64,000 nucleotides of DNA from Onishia taeanensis (GTDB lineage: Bacteria; Pseudomonadota; Gammaproteobacteria; Pseudomonadales; Halomonadaceae): positions 1 to 64,000 of the forward strand of contig NZ_QLSX01000008.1 in assembly GCF_003268885.1 (NCBI RefSeq), written 5' to 3'. Position numbers and translations under genes: made by a program. Below the pieces are notes generated by a model. It was not told the DNA's origin, searched no databases, and was given only the letters and a program-made list of their open reading frames with translations. This document shows, in pieces, positions 7,481 to 16,528 of this stretch. Position 1 is the first letter of the stretch, and each line of letters begins with the position of its first letter.

Positions 7481-7509
7481 ATGTTACTGAGCACACCTAA
7501 CACTGTCAA
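7481..7509 (-). promoter_or_regulatory. Strong promoter of the six-tRNA array
   Basis: Minus-strand TTGACA (7509-7504, perfect -35), 17-base spacer, TAACAT (7486-7481), then an ACGCGCC discriminator. The GC-rich discriminator is the usual mark of growth-rate and ppGpp control at stable-RNA promoters. The remaining 7510-7772 holds no gene I can support and must contain the msrB promoter. Confidence 0.75.
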
Positions 7510-7772
7510 GCGCCTGTTGTGCCGCGCGTTTCCTCATCGACAGGCTACCCTTTAAATCGTAAGGCAGGCCATCAAGCCGCTAGGCATTGAGCTTAGCAGA
7601 CGTGAAAGGCGGCCATCCAAACTGGCCGAAACCAGAGGGCGCGCCGCGCATTGTGAGGCAACGGCCAGCGGTGGCACAGTAAGCTATCGGCGTGAAGGAC
7701 GCGTGTCGGCTGATGTTTTCACCCGACCGCCTTCGCCCGACAGCGATCATTTCTGATATCGGAAGGTACGCC

Positions 7773-8174
7773 ATGCGCAAGAAGATAGAGAAAAGCGACA
7801 CCGAGTGGCGCAGCCAGCTCAGCCCCGAGCAGTACCGGGTCACGCGTGAGAAAGGCACCGAACGGCCCTTTACCGGTGACTACCAGGTAAAAGACGCCCA
7901 GGGCATCTATCACTGCGTCTGCTGCCATGCCCCGCTGTTCGAGAACGAGCACAAGTTCGATGCCGGGTGCGGCTGGCCAAGCTTCGACCGCCCGCTAGGC
8001 AAGGGCTCGGTCGAGGAGCATGACGACACCAGCCATGGCATGCAGCGTACCGAAGTGGTCTGCTCGCACTGTGATGCCCATCTGGGCCACGTCTTCCCGG
8101 ACGGCCCGCCGGAGTCCACCGGCCTTCGTTACTGCATTAACTCGGTGGCCATCGACTTCAACCGCGACGAGTAG
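7773..8174 (+). CDS. msrB: Peptide-methionine (R)-S-oxide reductase
   Basis: Cytoplasmic enzyme that repairs the R-epimer of methionine sulfoxide using thioredoxin. The 133-residue protein has the two zinc-binding pairs (CVCCHAP and [10 protein letters not shown]), the substrate-site [10 protein letters not shown] and the catalytic cysteine in [12 protein letters not shown]. The ATG at 7773 follows GGAAGG by six bases and gives the usual family length; the frame is open further upstream but nothing there looks like an MsrB extension. The complementary MsrA in this window (59304) is exported, so the two act in different compartments. Confidence 0.95.
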   Translation: MRKKIEKSDTEWRSQLSPEQYRVTREKGTERPFTGDYQVKDAQGIYHCVCCHAPLFENEHKFDAGCGWPSFDRPLGKGSVEEHDDTSHGMQRTEVVCSHCDAHLGHVFPDGPPESTGLRYCINSVAIDFNRDE

Positions 8175-8266
8175 CACCAGAGGCCCGCCGCCCTTCCCCG
8201 CTGGCCCCAGCCCGCCGTCCATCTGCTAAGATGGGCGGCCGTTAGAAACGCGCAGGAGAAGAGGCC

Positions 8267-9238
8267 ATGCTGGGCTGGTACCCGGGACACATGCACAAGG
8301 CACGCCGCCAGATTACTGAGGCGCTGCCGGAAATCGACGTGGTGCTGGAGGTGCTGGACGCCCGCCTGCCCTATTCCAGCGCCAACCCGATGCTGGCCGA
8401 GCTCACCGAGCACAAGCCGGTATTGAAGATCCTCTCTCGCGCCGATCTCGCCGACCCGGAGCGCACCAAAGAGTGGGTGGCCTATTTCGATGCCCAGCCC
8501 AACACCCGGGCCCTGGCGGTGACCACCACCCAGGCCCGCGAGCTCAAGCGCATTCCCAAGCTGTGCCATGAGCTCGCCGGTGAGGTGCGTGCCGACCGCG
8601 ACGTGCGAGTAATGGTGATGGGCATTCCCAACGTCGGCAAGTCGACCCTGATCAATGGCCTTGCCAAGCGCAAGATCGCCAAGACCGGCAACGAGCCGGC
8701 GGTCACCAAGCGCCAGCAGAAGGTGCGCATCGATGGCCGGGTAGCACTGACCGATACCCCCGGGGTGCTGTGGCCCAAGATCGAGGATCAGGCGAGTGCT
8801 CACCGACTGGCCGCCAGCGGCGCGATCCGCGATACCGCCATCGACTACCTGGACGTCGCCGTGGTCACCGCCGCCGAACTGGCCAAGCGCTACCCCCAAG
8901 CGCTGAGCAATCGCTACAAGCTCAAGGCGTTGCCGCCTTACCAGGGCAACCCCGCCGCCGATTCGGTGGAGGCCGATGGCCCGGCACGCATCGATCTGCT
9001 GGCCCTGGCCGGCTTCGACGGCAACGCCATCGTGCGCGACATCGCCGCCAAGCGCGGCGGCCTTCGCCCGGGTGGCGAGGTGGACCTGCACCGGGGCGCC
9101 GAGGTGCTGCTGCACGAACTGCGCGATGGCAAACTGGGACGGCTGACGCTTGAGACCCCGGCGGATATTCCGCCGCCCCCGGCTCCCGAAGCCGATGAGG
9201 CCGACAGCGAAGATGCCGCGGCCAACGCCGACTCTTGA
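8267..9238 (+). CDS. ylqF: YlqF/RbgA-type ribosome biogenesis GTPase
   Basis: A 323-residue circularly permuted GTPase of the family that assists late assembly of the large ribosomal subunit. It starts with the family hallmark GWYPGHMHKARR. The G4 position precedes the P-loop, as expected for the permuted order: SRAD at residues 57-60, then GIPNVGKS (119-126) and DTPG (163-166). The usual G4 motif is NKxD, so the first two positions are substituted. The C-terminal helical domain is followed by a low-complexity Pro/Ala/Glu/Asp tail of about 25 residues. GCAGGAGAAGAGG precedes the ATG. Confidence 0.88.
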   Translation: MLGWYPGHMHKARRQITEALPEIDVVLEVLDARLPYSSANPMLAELTEHKPVLKILSRADLADPERTKEWVAYFDAQPNTRALAVTTTQARELKRIPKLCHELAGEVRADRDVRVMVMGIPNVGKSTLINGLAKRKIAKTGNEPAVTKRQQKVRIDGRVALTDTPGVLWPKIEDQASAHRLAASGAIRDTAIDYLDVAVVTAAELAKRYPQALSNRYKLKALPPYQGNPAADSVEADGPARIDLLALAGFDGNAIVRDIAAKRGGLRPGGEVDLHRGAEVLLHELRDGKLGRLTLETPADIPPPPAPEADEADSEDAAANADS

Positions 9239-9382
9239 GAGCAGCTCTTTGTATTGGCTCTTTTGAGCGGCAATTGAGAACACCGCCCCTGAAGCAGAAA
9301 GCTACTTCCGTCTTGCGCCGACGATACGCGCGCCGGGCCCCGTTTAGCGGGGCCACCCCTGGACTCACTACCCGGACACCCC

Positions 9383-10615
9383 ATGGATACCCCGACGCCC
9401 ATCAACAAGTCCCAAAAGCTGCACAACGTCTGCTATGACATTCGCGGGCCGGTGCTCGACCACGCCAAGCGTCTCGAGGACGAAGGCCAGCGCATCCTCA
9501 AGCTGAACATCGGCAACCCGGCGCCGTTCGGCTTCGAGGCCCCGGAAGAGATCCTTCAAGATGTGATGCGCAACCTGCCTACCGCCCAGGGCTACTGCGA
9601 TTCCAAGGGACTCTATTCGGCGCGCAAGGCGATCATGCAGGAATGCCAGCGCAAGCGGATTCCCGGCGTCGGCATCGAGGACATCTTCATCGGCAACGGC
9701 GTCTCGGAACTGATCGTGATGGCCATGCAGGCGCTGATCAACGACGGCGACGAGGTGCTGATTCCAGCCCCCGACTACCCGCTGTGGACTGCCGCCACCA
9801 ACCTGTCCGGAGGCCGGGCGGTGCACTATCGCTGCGACGAGCAGGCCGACTGGGCGCCGGACATGGACGACATCCGCGCCAAGGTGACCAGCCACACCAA
9901 GGCCATCGTGCTGATCAACCCCAACAACCCCACCGGCGCCGTCTATGCACCGGAAGTGATCCGCGAGCTGTTGGAGATCGCCCGTCAGCACCACCTGGTG
10001 GTGTTCTCCGACGAGATCTACGACAAGATCCTTTACGACGAGGCAGAGCATGTCTCCACCGGGGCCCTGGCCGGCGATGACCAGTTGGTAGTGACCATGA
10101 ACGGCCTGTCCAAGAGCTATCGCTGCGCGGGCTTTCGCTCCGGGTGGATGATTCTTTCCGGCAACGTCGCCAAGCAGCGCGCCGCCGACTTCATTCAGGG
10201 CCTCAACATGCTGGCCTCGATGCGCCTGTGCGCCAACGTGCCGGCCCAGCACGCCATTCAGACCGCCCTGGGCGGCTACCAGTCGATCAACGACCTGATC
10301 CTGCCCGGCGGGCGGCTCAAGGCGCAGCGCGACATCACCGTCGAGAAGCTCAACGACATCCCCGGGGTGTCCTGTGTCACTCCCAAGGGCGCCCTCTACG
10401 CCTTCCCCAAGCTCGACCCCAAGGTGCACCCGATCGTCGATGACCAGAAGATGGTGCTCGACCTGCTGCTGCAGGAAAAGATCCTGTTGGTGCAGGGCAC
10501 GGCCTTCAACTGGCCGGAGCCTGACCATGTTCGCATCGTCACCCTGCCCTGGGCCGACCAGCTGGGCGACGCCCTGGAGCGCTTCGGGCGTTTCCTGTCG
10601 CGCTACCGTCAGTGA
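9383..10615 (+). CDS. alaA: PLP-dependent aminotransferase, AlaA-like
   Basis: A 410-residue class I/II aminotransferase close in length and sequence to E. coli AlaA (YfbQ, 405), which makes alanine from pyruvate and glutamate. Visible features are LNIGNPAPFGFEAP at the start of the fold, the PLP-contacting GYCDSKGLYSARKAI and LINPNNPTGAVY, FSDEIYDKI and the Schiff-base lysine in NGLSKSYRCAGFRSGW. The closing arginine for the substrate carboxylate is in HVRIVTLPW. It is monocistronic; htpX follows after 122 bases, a common gammaproteobacterial arrangement. Confidence 0.88.
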   Translation: MDTPTPINKSQKLHNVCYDIRGPVLDHAKRLEDEGQRILKLNIGNPAPFGFEAPEEILQDVMRNLPTAQGYCDSKGLYSARKAIMQECQRKRIPGVGIEDIFIGNGVSELIVMAMQALINDGDEVLIPAPDYPLWTAATNLSGGRAVHYRCDEQADWAPDMDDIRAKVTSHTKAIVLINPNNPTGAVYAPEVIRELLEIARQHHLVVFSDEIYDKILYDEAEHVSTGALAGDDQLVVTMNGLSKSYRCAGFRSGWMILSGNVAKQRAADFIQGLNMLASMRLCANVPAQHAIQTALGGYQSINDLILPGGRLKAQRDITVEKLNDIPGVSCVTPKGALYAFPKLDPKVHPIVDDQKMVLDLLLQEKILLVQGTAFNWPEPDHVRIVTLPWADQLGDALERFGRFLSRYRQ

Positions 10616-10737
10616 TCACTTGAGGCATCTCTGTCTATAGGACTTGAAACCAGCACCCATAAGACGTATCTAAGCTAACGTATTGAACGCGCCGGCGACC
10701 GCCGGCGCCCAGCACTCAAAGCGGGAGCTTCCTCCAC

Positions 10738-11637
10738 ATGATGCGCATCCTTCTCTTCCTGGCCACTAACCTGGCGGTGGTGCTGATCGCCAGCATCACC
10801 CTGCGCCTGCTCGGGGTAGAGCCCTACCTGAATGCCCAGGGCATGAACATGAACAGCCTGCTGATCTTCTGTTTCGTGTTCGGCATGGCAGGCTCACTGG
10901 TCTCGCTGTTCATCTCCAAATGGATGGCCAAGCGCAGCACAGGCACCCAGGTCATCGAGCAGCCAAGCAACGCCACCGAAAAGTGGCTGCTGGAAACCGT
11001 CGCCGAACTGGCCCGTGAGGCAGGCATCAAGACCCCCGAGGTCGGCATCTTCCCGGCTCAGCAGTCCAACGCCTTCGCCACTGGCTGGAACAAGGACGAC
11101 GCCCTGGTAGCCGTTTCTGCGGGCCTGCTCAACCGCATGCGCCCGGAAGAGATCCGCGCCGTACTGGCCCACGAGATCGGCCACGTTGCCAACGGCGACA
11201 TGGTTACCCTGGCGCTGATCCAGGGCGTGCTGAACACCTTCGTGATGTTCTTCGCGCGCGTCGTCGCGCAACTGGTCGACAGCTTCTTGCGCAAGGACGA
11301 CAACGGCGGGGGCCTGGGCTTCTTCGGCTACTTCGCGGTAGTGATCGTCGCCGAGATCGTCTTCGGCCTGATCGCCTCGATCATCGTCGCCTGGTTCTCG
11401 CGCTTTCGTGAGTACCGTGCCGACTCGGCCGGCGCCAAACTGGCCGGCAGCGGCGCGATGATCAACGCCCTGTCCCGCCTCAAGGCCGAGCACGAGATGC
11501 CGGACCAAATGCCCGACACCCTGATGGCTTTCGCCATCACCACCGGCCAGACCCGCAAGCTGATGGAGAAGCTGTTCGCCAGCCACCCGCCGCTGGATGA
11601 TCGCATTCGCGCGCTAAAGGAATCGGCCTACCGCTAA
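10738..11637 (+). CDS. htpX: Membrane zinc metalloprotease
   Basis: Inner-membrane M48 protease that degrades damaged membrane proteins together with FtsH. The 299-residue protein has two N-terminal hydrophobic segments (residues 3-25 and 41-60), the zinc motif HEIGH at 145-149, two further hydrophobic segments around 155-215 and the third zinc ligand region [18 protein letters not shown] lies about ten bases before the double ATG at 10738. A bidirectional terminator follows. Confidence 0.95.
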   Translation: MMRILLFLATNLAVVLIASITLRLLGVEPYLNAQGMNMNSLLIFCFVFGMAGSLVSLFISKWMAKRSTGTQVIEQPSNATEKWLLETVAELAREAGIKTPEVGIFPAQQSNAFATGWNKDDALVAVSAGLLNRMRPEEIRAVLAHEIGHVANGDMVTLALIQGVLNTFVMFFARVVAQLVDSFLRKDDNGGGLGFFGYFAVVIVAEIVFGLIASIIVAWFSRFREYRADSAGAKLAGSGAMINALSRLKAEHEMPDQMPDTLMAFAITTGQTRKLMEKLFASHPPLDDRIRALKESAYR

Positions 11638-11691
11638 CCCAAGCCGGCGGCCCTTGCACCACCACAAGGCAGCGATAACGCAGCAATTATG

Positions 11692-11728
11692 AAAAGGGCC
11701 CGCCCTCATGATGAGGGCGGGCCCTTTT
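11692..11728. terminator. Bidirectional terminator between htpX and nhaC
   Basis: An 18-bp perfect inverted repeat with a one-base centre: arms AAAAGGGCCCGCCCTCAT and ATGAGGGCGGGCCCTTTT. The A-tract on one side and T-tract on the other serve both converging genes. Confidence 0.9.
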
Positions 11729-11784
11729 GCGTCAGGTCAGTGTCTGCCGGCATCGACGCCCTGCGTCACAGCGGCAGTTTCCGC

Positions 11785-13302
11785 CTAGCGGGCCTCGCTG
11801 ACCAGCGACTCGGCCATCGGCGTCGGCTCGCTGTCCTCGGCCTCGGCGGCGGCCAGCGGCACCATCTTGAAGCCGACCATGGCATAGACGATCGCCAGGC
11901 CGAAGTTCACCAGATTGAAGATGGCGAACGGCAGGTAGGAAAGAGTCGCCACGCCGAGAGTGGCCGCCATATAGGCGCCGCAGCTGTTCCAGGGAATCAG
12001 CGGCGAAGTGATGGTCCCGGAGTCCTCAAGCGAACGCGACAGGTTGACCGGCGCCAGCCCGCGGCGGCGGAATTCGGCCCGGTACATGCGCCCCGGCAGA
12101 ATCACCGAGATGTACTGATCACCGGTGATGATGTTGGACGAAAGCCCGGTGCCAAGCGCGGTGATGATCAGCGCGCCCGCGCTCTTCGTCACGCCCAACA
12201 TGCCGCGTACCAGCCGCTCGAGCAGCCCCAGGCGCTCGATCACGCCGCCAAAGGCCATCGCCGAGAGAATCAGCCAGACGGTATTGAGCATGCTCGCCAT
12301 ACCGCCCTTGCTCAGAAGGTCATCGAACACTTCATTGCCGGTATTGGCCACGTAACCATCGAAAAGCGCCATCCACACGCCCTTGAGCAGCAAAAGCGGC
12401 GTGGCCAGGTTGGGCCCGCCAGCCAGGGAAAGCACTGCCTGGGGCTGGAAGATCACCGCAAACACCGCCCCCATCAGGGCACCGATCACGATGGTCGGAA
12501 AGGCCGGCCAGCGGCGCACCGCCATCACCAGTAGCACCGCCAGCGGAATCAACAGGTGCGGCCCGATGGCGTAGCTGTCATTCAGCCTACCCTGCAGCGT
12601 CAGCACCTGCTCGGGCGTTGCCTGGCCTGCCTCCGCCTGCAGGCCCAGCACCCAGAAGGCAATCAGCGCGATGACCAGGCTCGGCACCGTGGTCCACAGC
12701 ATATGGCGGATGTGATCGAAGAGCTCGACCCCCGCCGCGGCCGGCGCCAGGTTGGTGGTATCGGACAAGGGCGAAAGCTTGTCGCCGAAATAGGCACCGG
12801 AGATCACCGCACCGGCACTTACTGCCGACGACAGGCCGAGGCCATCGGCGATACCGATCAGGCCAATGCCCAGGGTGCCGGCGACCGTCCAGGAACTGCC
12901 CACCGACAGCGCCACCACAGCGCACAGCAGGCAGGCGCTGGCATAAAAGTACTGCGGGGCGATCACGTCGAGCCCGTAATAGATCATCGACGGTACCACC
13001 CCGCCGAGAATCCAGGTGCCGATCATCGCCCCCACGGCCAGAAGAATCAGGATGGCACCCAGCGAAATCTGGATGCCGTGGTTGATCGCTTCCTCGATGT
13101 CCTGCCAGCCGTGGCCGTTCTTCATGCCCACCAGGCCTGCCAGCAAGGCGCCCAGCAGCAGCACGACCTGATTGGGGCCCCAGGAGGCATCGGCACCGAA
13201 CAGCACGACCGCCAGCACCAGCATGGCCACCACCACCGCCACCGGCATCAGCGCATCGAGAAAGGAAGGAGCGCGCACCTCGCGCGACTGGGTATCAGAC
13301 AT
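11785..13302 (-). CDS. nhaC: Na+/H+ antiporter NhaC
   Basis: A 505-residue polytopic inner-membrane protein of the NhaC family, exchanging Na+ for H+, which suits a halophile. About ten to twelve hydrophobic segments are visible. The family core includes SVGSSWTVAGTLGIGLIGIADGLG, SGAYFGDKLSPLSDTTNLAPAAAG and, in the C-terminal half, LGTGLSSNIITGDQYISVILPGRM. The ATG at 13302 has GAGGGA about nine bases upstream and starts the conserved region well; a TTG 21 bases earlier lacks a ribosome site. The substrate could also be another organic ion pair, as some NhaC homologues exchange malate and lactate. Confidence 0.88.
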   Translation of the reverse strand: MSDTQSREVRAPSFLDALMPVAVVVAMLVLAVVLFGADASWGPNQVVLLLGALLAGLVGMKNGHGWQDIEEAINHGIQISLGAILILLAVGAMIGTWILGGVVPSMIYYGLDVIAPQYFYASACLLCAVVALSVGSSWTVAGTLGIGLIGIADGLGLSSAVSAGAVISGAYFGDKLSPLSDTTNLAPAAAGVELFDHIRHMLWTTVPSLVIALIAFWVLGLQAEAGQATPEQVLTLQGRLNDSYAIGPHLLIPLAVLLVMAVRRWPAFPTIVIGALMGAVFAVIFQPQAVLSLAGGPNLATPLLLLKGVWMALFDGYVANTGNEVFDDLLSKGGMASMLNTVWLILSAMAFGGVIERLGLLERLVRGMLGVTKSAGALIITALGTGLSSNIITGDQYISVILPGRMYRAEFRRRGLAPVNLSRSLEDSGTITSPLIPWNSCGAYMAATLGVATLSYLPFAIFNLVNFGLAIVYAMVGFKMVPLAAAEAEDSEPTPMAESLVSEAR

Positions 13303-13490
13303 GATCTTGCTTCCCTCGAACAATGAGCGGGCAAGCTTGCCTGTCCGCGCAGGGCGAGGGCAGCCCCAGTGTCCCGATCCTAGAGACGATGTCCCAGGAT
13401 CGAAAAAACACGGAGCATTTTTATAAGACTAAGGTCGCATACGCCGACACCGCTCGGCTTAGTACCCCATCACCCCGTCTGTCCGCCGGA

Positions 13491-14681
13491 TCAACCATCG
13501 ACCACCACGGCGAAGCCAGCGGCGGTGAGCAACGGCTCGAGCGACGCCGCCGCCGGGCGCAGCCGTACCGTCAGGGTAGAAAACTCGCGGCGCAGTGGGT
13601 ACTCGCTGCGGTAGGCGTCGAACCCGGCCGTCAGACCCTTCTGCTGCTGATAGCGGATCAACGCATCATGGTCCCGGCGCACGTCATAGCAGGCGCGCAC
13701 ACAGAGCCTTAGCGCCTCCCAGGGCGAGAGGCCGGCGTCCAGGGTCAGAGATGGCAGGGCCGGCGGCGGCGCCAGGTCCGCAAACGCGACCCGCACCGGC
13801 GAACCGAAGTATTTCATCGCCGACCGATAGACCTGATGAGTGCCGCGCAGCTTGCCGTCCAGGCTATGGCCGGCGATATGTGGGGTGGCGATATCGGCCA
13901 GCCGCCACAGAGCCTCGTCGATGGCGGGCTCCTCCTCGAACACGTCCAGCACGCTGCGCAGGTCGCCCCTGGCCGCCAACCGCGCCAGCAACGCCTGACC
14001 GTCGAGACAGTCACCACGCCCGGCGTTGAGCAGCCAGCTGCCCGGCTTGAGGGCCTCGATGCGCGCCTCATCGAGCAGGTGATGGGTGCGGTGCTCGCCC
14101 TCGCGCACCAGCGGGGTGTGCAGGCAAAGCACGTCGCACTCCTCGATCAGGGTATCGAGATCATCGAACGGGGGGCTTTGCGGATCACCGGCTTCTCGCT
14201 CAGCCACTTCTTCGGCTTCTCGTTCGGCCCTCGGCGGATCGCAGACCCGGCAATTCAGGCCCAGCGCTGTCAGGCGTCGATAGAGTCGCCCGCCCACGTT
14301 GCCGGCGCCGACGATGCCGATCCGACGTTGATCGAGCTCGGTGCCCTCACGTTCGGCCAGGGTCAAAAGGCTCGAGAGTACGTAGTCGACCACCGCCTCG
14401 GCGTTGCAGCCCGGCGCATTGGCAAAGCCGATACCCCGCGCCTCGAGGGCCGCCTGGTCAATGTGGTCGGTGCCGATGGTGCAGGTGCCGACGAAGCGCA
14501 GCGTCGAGCCCTCGAGCAGCGCTTCATCGACCCGGGTGATCGAGCGTACTACCAGCACCTCGGCCTGGGCGTCGCGCACCGCCTGACCATCGATCTCGCG
14601 GCCGGGCAGCCGGGTGATCGAGCCAAGATCGGCGAAGCAGGCCTCGGCCTTGGGTACATGGGAGTCGATAAGCAGACGCAT
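13491..14681 (-). CDS. pdxB: Erythronate-4-phosphate dehydrogenase
   Basis: Second enzyme of the DXP-dependent vitamin B6 pathway, oxidising 4-phosphoerythronate with NAD. It belongs to the D-2-hydroxyacid dehydrogenases. Seen are the PdxB-type start LLIDSHVPKAEACF, TCTIGTDHID, the Rossmann motif GIVGAGNVGGRLYRRL, NAGRGDCLDG, the catalytic HIAGHSLDGKLRGT and a C-terminal dimerisation domain. At 396 residues it is slightly longer than E. coli PdxB (378); the extra length includes an acidic insertion (AEREAEEVAEREAGD) after the Rossmann motif. It stands alone upstream of nhaC. Confidence 0.93.
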   Translation of the reverse strand: MRLLIDSHVPKAEACFADLGSITRLPGREIDGQAVRDAQAEVLVVRSITRVDEALLEGSTLRFVGTCTIGTDHIDQAALEARGIGFANAPGCNAEAVVDYVLSSLLTLAEREGTELDQRRIGIVGAGNVGGRLYRRLTALGLNCRVCDPPRAEREAEEVAEREAGDPQSPPFDDLDTLIEECDVLCLHTPLVREGEHRTHHLLDEARIEALKPGSWLLNAGRGDCLDGQALLARLAARGDLRSVLDVFEEEPAIDEALWRLADIATPHIAGHSLDGKLRGTHQVYRSAMKYFGSPVRVAFADLAPPPALPSLTLDAGLSPWEALRLCVRACYDVRRDHDALIRYQQQKGLTAGFDAYRSEYPLRREFSTLTVRLRPAAASLEPLLTAAGFAVVVDG

Positions 14682-14908
14682 GGCGATTCCTTGCAGCTTG
14701 CGAAACGGGTTGGCGGGCCGGTGCCCGGCACGACCGTGGCCAGTGAGATGGGTTGTTCATGCCGGTCAGGCCGTTACAATAGCATGCGAGCCACGCCCAC
14801 TAGGGCGGGGCCCGTCTCGTTTTAGTCCCGTTTTACTATCGTTTTCACCCCCGTTTCCGCGCCCCCATTTTTTTGTTGCGCGCGCGCGGAATGCCGCCAG
14901 GAGCCGCC

Positions 14909-15190
14909 GTGATCGTTCGCTGGGAAAGTAACCACGACTATGTGCTGGTGCACGTACATCAGGACATGTTCGGCGATTGGATCTTCAGCCGCGCCTGGGG
15001 GCAGATCGGCACCCAGTTCGGCGGCCTGCAGCACCGGCTGGCCGACGACTATGCCCAGGCCATGCTCTGGCTCGAAGACGTCGCCACCATCCAGACGTCC
15101 CGCGGTTTCCACAAGATACTGGAAGCGCAGGACGATACCCCCGAAGGCCGCGACGCCGTGCAGCAGCTCTCGCTGCTCGACGCCCTCTAA
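14909..15190 (+). CDS. Small WGR-like domain protein
   Basis: A 93-residue protein whose central part (VLVHVHQDMFGDWIFSRAWGQIGTQFGG) fits the WGR domain pattern of a beta strand, DLFGDW and R-x-WGRIG; here the glutamine in WGQIG replaces the usual arginine. The GTG at 14909 is preferred because AGGAG lies five bases upstream; an ATG at 14891 and TTG codons further up lack this. WGR domains bind nucleic acids in some proteins such as PARPs, but the role of stand-alone bacterial versions is unknown. It diverges from pdxB and ends about 35 bases before the convergent glutaredoxin gene. Confidence 0.65.
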   Translation: MIVRWESNHDYVLVHVHQDMFGDWIFSRAWGQIGTQFGGLQHRLADDYAQAMLWLEDVATIQTSRGFHKILEAQDDTPEGRDAVQQLSLLDAL

Positions 15191-15225
15191 GCACGACGCC
15201 TCAATCAGCGCCACGCCTCTAGGCG

Positions 15226-15633
15226 CTAATCCTCACCGCGCGAACCGCCAAGGCCGCCAAGATAGCGCCGGCCGTTATGCATCACCGCCCCTTCGGACTC
15301 AGGCTCGGCAGGGGCATCGACTCCTTGCGCCCGCTGCCAGGCCGCATGATCGAGCCATCCCCGCGCCTCAAGCCAGGCGGCTAACCGCGCGGGCTCGAAG
15401 CCCCGCTCCAGCTCGTTTCCCGACGCATCCCTGAGCACCGGAATCCGCTCGCCGTAGCGCTGAAGCAGCGCCGCATCGTCGGCGATCTCGATGCGGCGAA
15501 GCGCCGGCGTCTCTGGCCCCAGCAGCGCAAGCCAGGTCTCCAGCTCTTCGCAGAGATGACACCCCAGCGTGGTATAGAGCGTCAGGCCCGCGCGGCTGTT
15601 GATAACACAACCTCCATAAGGCCCACCTGTCAT
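15226..15633 (-). CDS. Glutaredoxin-like protein
   Basis: A 135-residue protein beginning with a thioredoxin-fold domain of the short glutaredoxin-like type: LTLYTTLGCHLCEELE with the redox pair CHLC, followed by the cis-proline region RIPVLRDASGNEL. The C-terminal half (WLEARGWLDHAAW and a disordered glycine-rich tail) is not part of the usual 80-residue domain. Its ATG overlaps the stop of tpm by four bases, so it is translationally coupled to that gene. The function is probably thiol-disulfide exchange; the partner is unknown. Confidence 0.75.
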   Translation of the reverse strand: MTGGPYGGCVINSRAGLTLYTTLGCHLCEELETWLALLGPETPALRRIEIADDAALLQRYGERIPVLRDASGNELERGFEPARLAAWLEARGWLDHAAWQRAQGVDAPAEPESEGAVMHNGRRYLGGLGGSRGED

Positions 15634-16286
15634 ACCGCAGGCGTCAGCCGCCAGGCGACTTCCACAAAGCGGGTCACCCCTGCCTCGCGGAAGCGCTGCT
15701 GATTGGCGATCACGTCCTTGCGCGACAGCTCGGCAAGCGCGTGTGAACCGCCATAGAGGCGCTCCAGCTCATCGGGCAGCACCGGAAATGGCGGCCCATC
15801 CATCTCTTGTGGGTCGTATTCGAAACTGATCAGCAACTGCGGTGCGCCGTCCGATAGGGCCCGTAACTGTGCCACATAGGCCTGGCGCATCGCCGCCGGC
15901 AACGCCACCAGCGCTGCCCGATCGTAGACCAGCGCCACCGCCCCCAGGTCCACCGGTTCAAGCGCGAAGATATCGCCCTGATAGACTGTCAGCGCGCCAT
16001 GACAAAAGCGACGACCGCCCTTCCAGGCATCGATCTGCGGCTCTACGCCCAGCTCGGCGAACAGCTGGCTGACTGCCCTTTCACTGAGCTCCGCGCCGAC
16101 GACCCGGTAGCCCTGATCCAGCAACCAGCCGATATCCAGCGTCTTGCCGCACAGGGGCACGAAGACCCGCGCTCCGGCGGGCAAATCGTAGCCCGCCACA
16201 AATCGTGTGAGAATCGGATGAACGAAGGGCAGATGAAAGCCCAGTTGGTCGTTTTGCCAACGCTCTTGCCAGAACGCTTGCTCCAT
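15630..16286 (-). CDS. tpm: Thiopurine S-methyltransferase
   Basis: SAM-dependent methyltransferase of the bacterial TPMT family, which methylates thiopurines and, in Pseudomonas, selenium and tellurium compounds. The family start MEQAFWQERWQNDQLGFH is clear, then the SAM-binding VFVPLCGKTLDIGWLLDQGYRVVGAELSE and VYDRAALVALP. The ATG at 16286 has TGGAG upstream and gives 218 residues, the normal size; the longer open frame upstream does not look like family sequence. The glutaredoxin-like gene overlaps its stop. Confidence 0.9.
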   Translation of the reverse strand: MEQAFWQERWQNDQLGFHLPFVHPILTRFVAGYDLPAGARVFVPLCGKTLDIGWLLDQGYRVVGAELSERAVSQLFAELGVEPQIDAWKGGRRFCHGALTVYQGDIFALEPVDLGAVALVYDRAALVALPAAMRQAYVAQLRALSDGAPQLLISFEYDPQEMDGPPFPVLPDELERLYGGSHALAELSRKDVIANQQRFREAGVTRFVEVAWRLTPAV

Positions 16287-16442
16287 CGCGAGGCTCCAGG
16301 TGACGGGGTGAATCCCGATTATGGCGAATTGGCGTCGCAATGGCACCGCCGAGAGCAACACATCGCCGCTGATGCCATGCTCAGGCCTCGACACGACCCT
16401 TCTGTTCGCGGACATCAAGGACCCAGCAGCGGGCCCGTTATT

Positions 16443-16499
16443 TCATGCCGCCTCGTCCCGATGACGAATCAGGAAGCAATGGTGCCGGTCGGGGCGGCG
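16443..16499 (-). pseudogene. Duplicated 3' tail of rlmKL
   Basis: These 57 bases match the last 57 bases of rlmKL (16529-16585) at 50 positions, counted by eye, and lie 86 bases downstream of them. Read on the minus strand they give RRPDRHHCFLIRHRDEAA and a stop, against RRPDLHHCFLIRHRDDAA and a stop in the intact gene. No further homology is seen on either side. It is a non-functional fragment. Confidence 0.8.
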
Positions 16500-16528
16500 T
16501 TGGCCATATCAAGAGTGAGTCGAAGGTC

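Noticed and set aside
6979-7490. Short open frames in the tRNA array containing RRFELPTLALARRCSTTELFP
   Set aside because: They are translations of antisense tRNA-Gly/tRNA-Glu sequence, a well-known annotation artefact.
8213-8243. Hairpin between msrB and ylqF as a terminator
   Set aside because: The stem is interrupted and no T tract follows. It lies immediately before the ylqF ribosome site, so it was not listed.
11785-13302. Alternative TTG start of nhaC at 13323
   Set aside because: The ATG at 13302 has a better placed ribosome site, and the extra residues are not family sequence.
14873-14908. Upstream TTG/ATG starts for the WGR-like protein
   Set aside because: They lie in a GC-repeat (CGCGCGCGCG) without ribosome site, whereas the GTG at 14909 has AGGAG five bases upstream.
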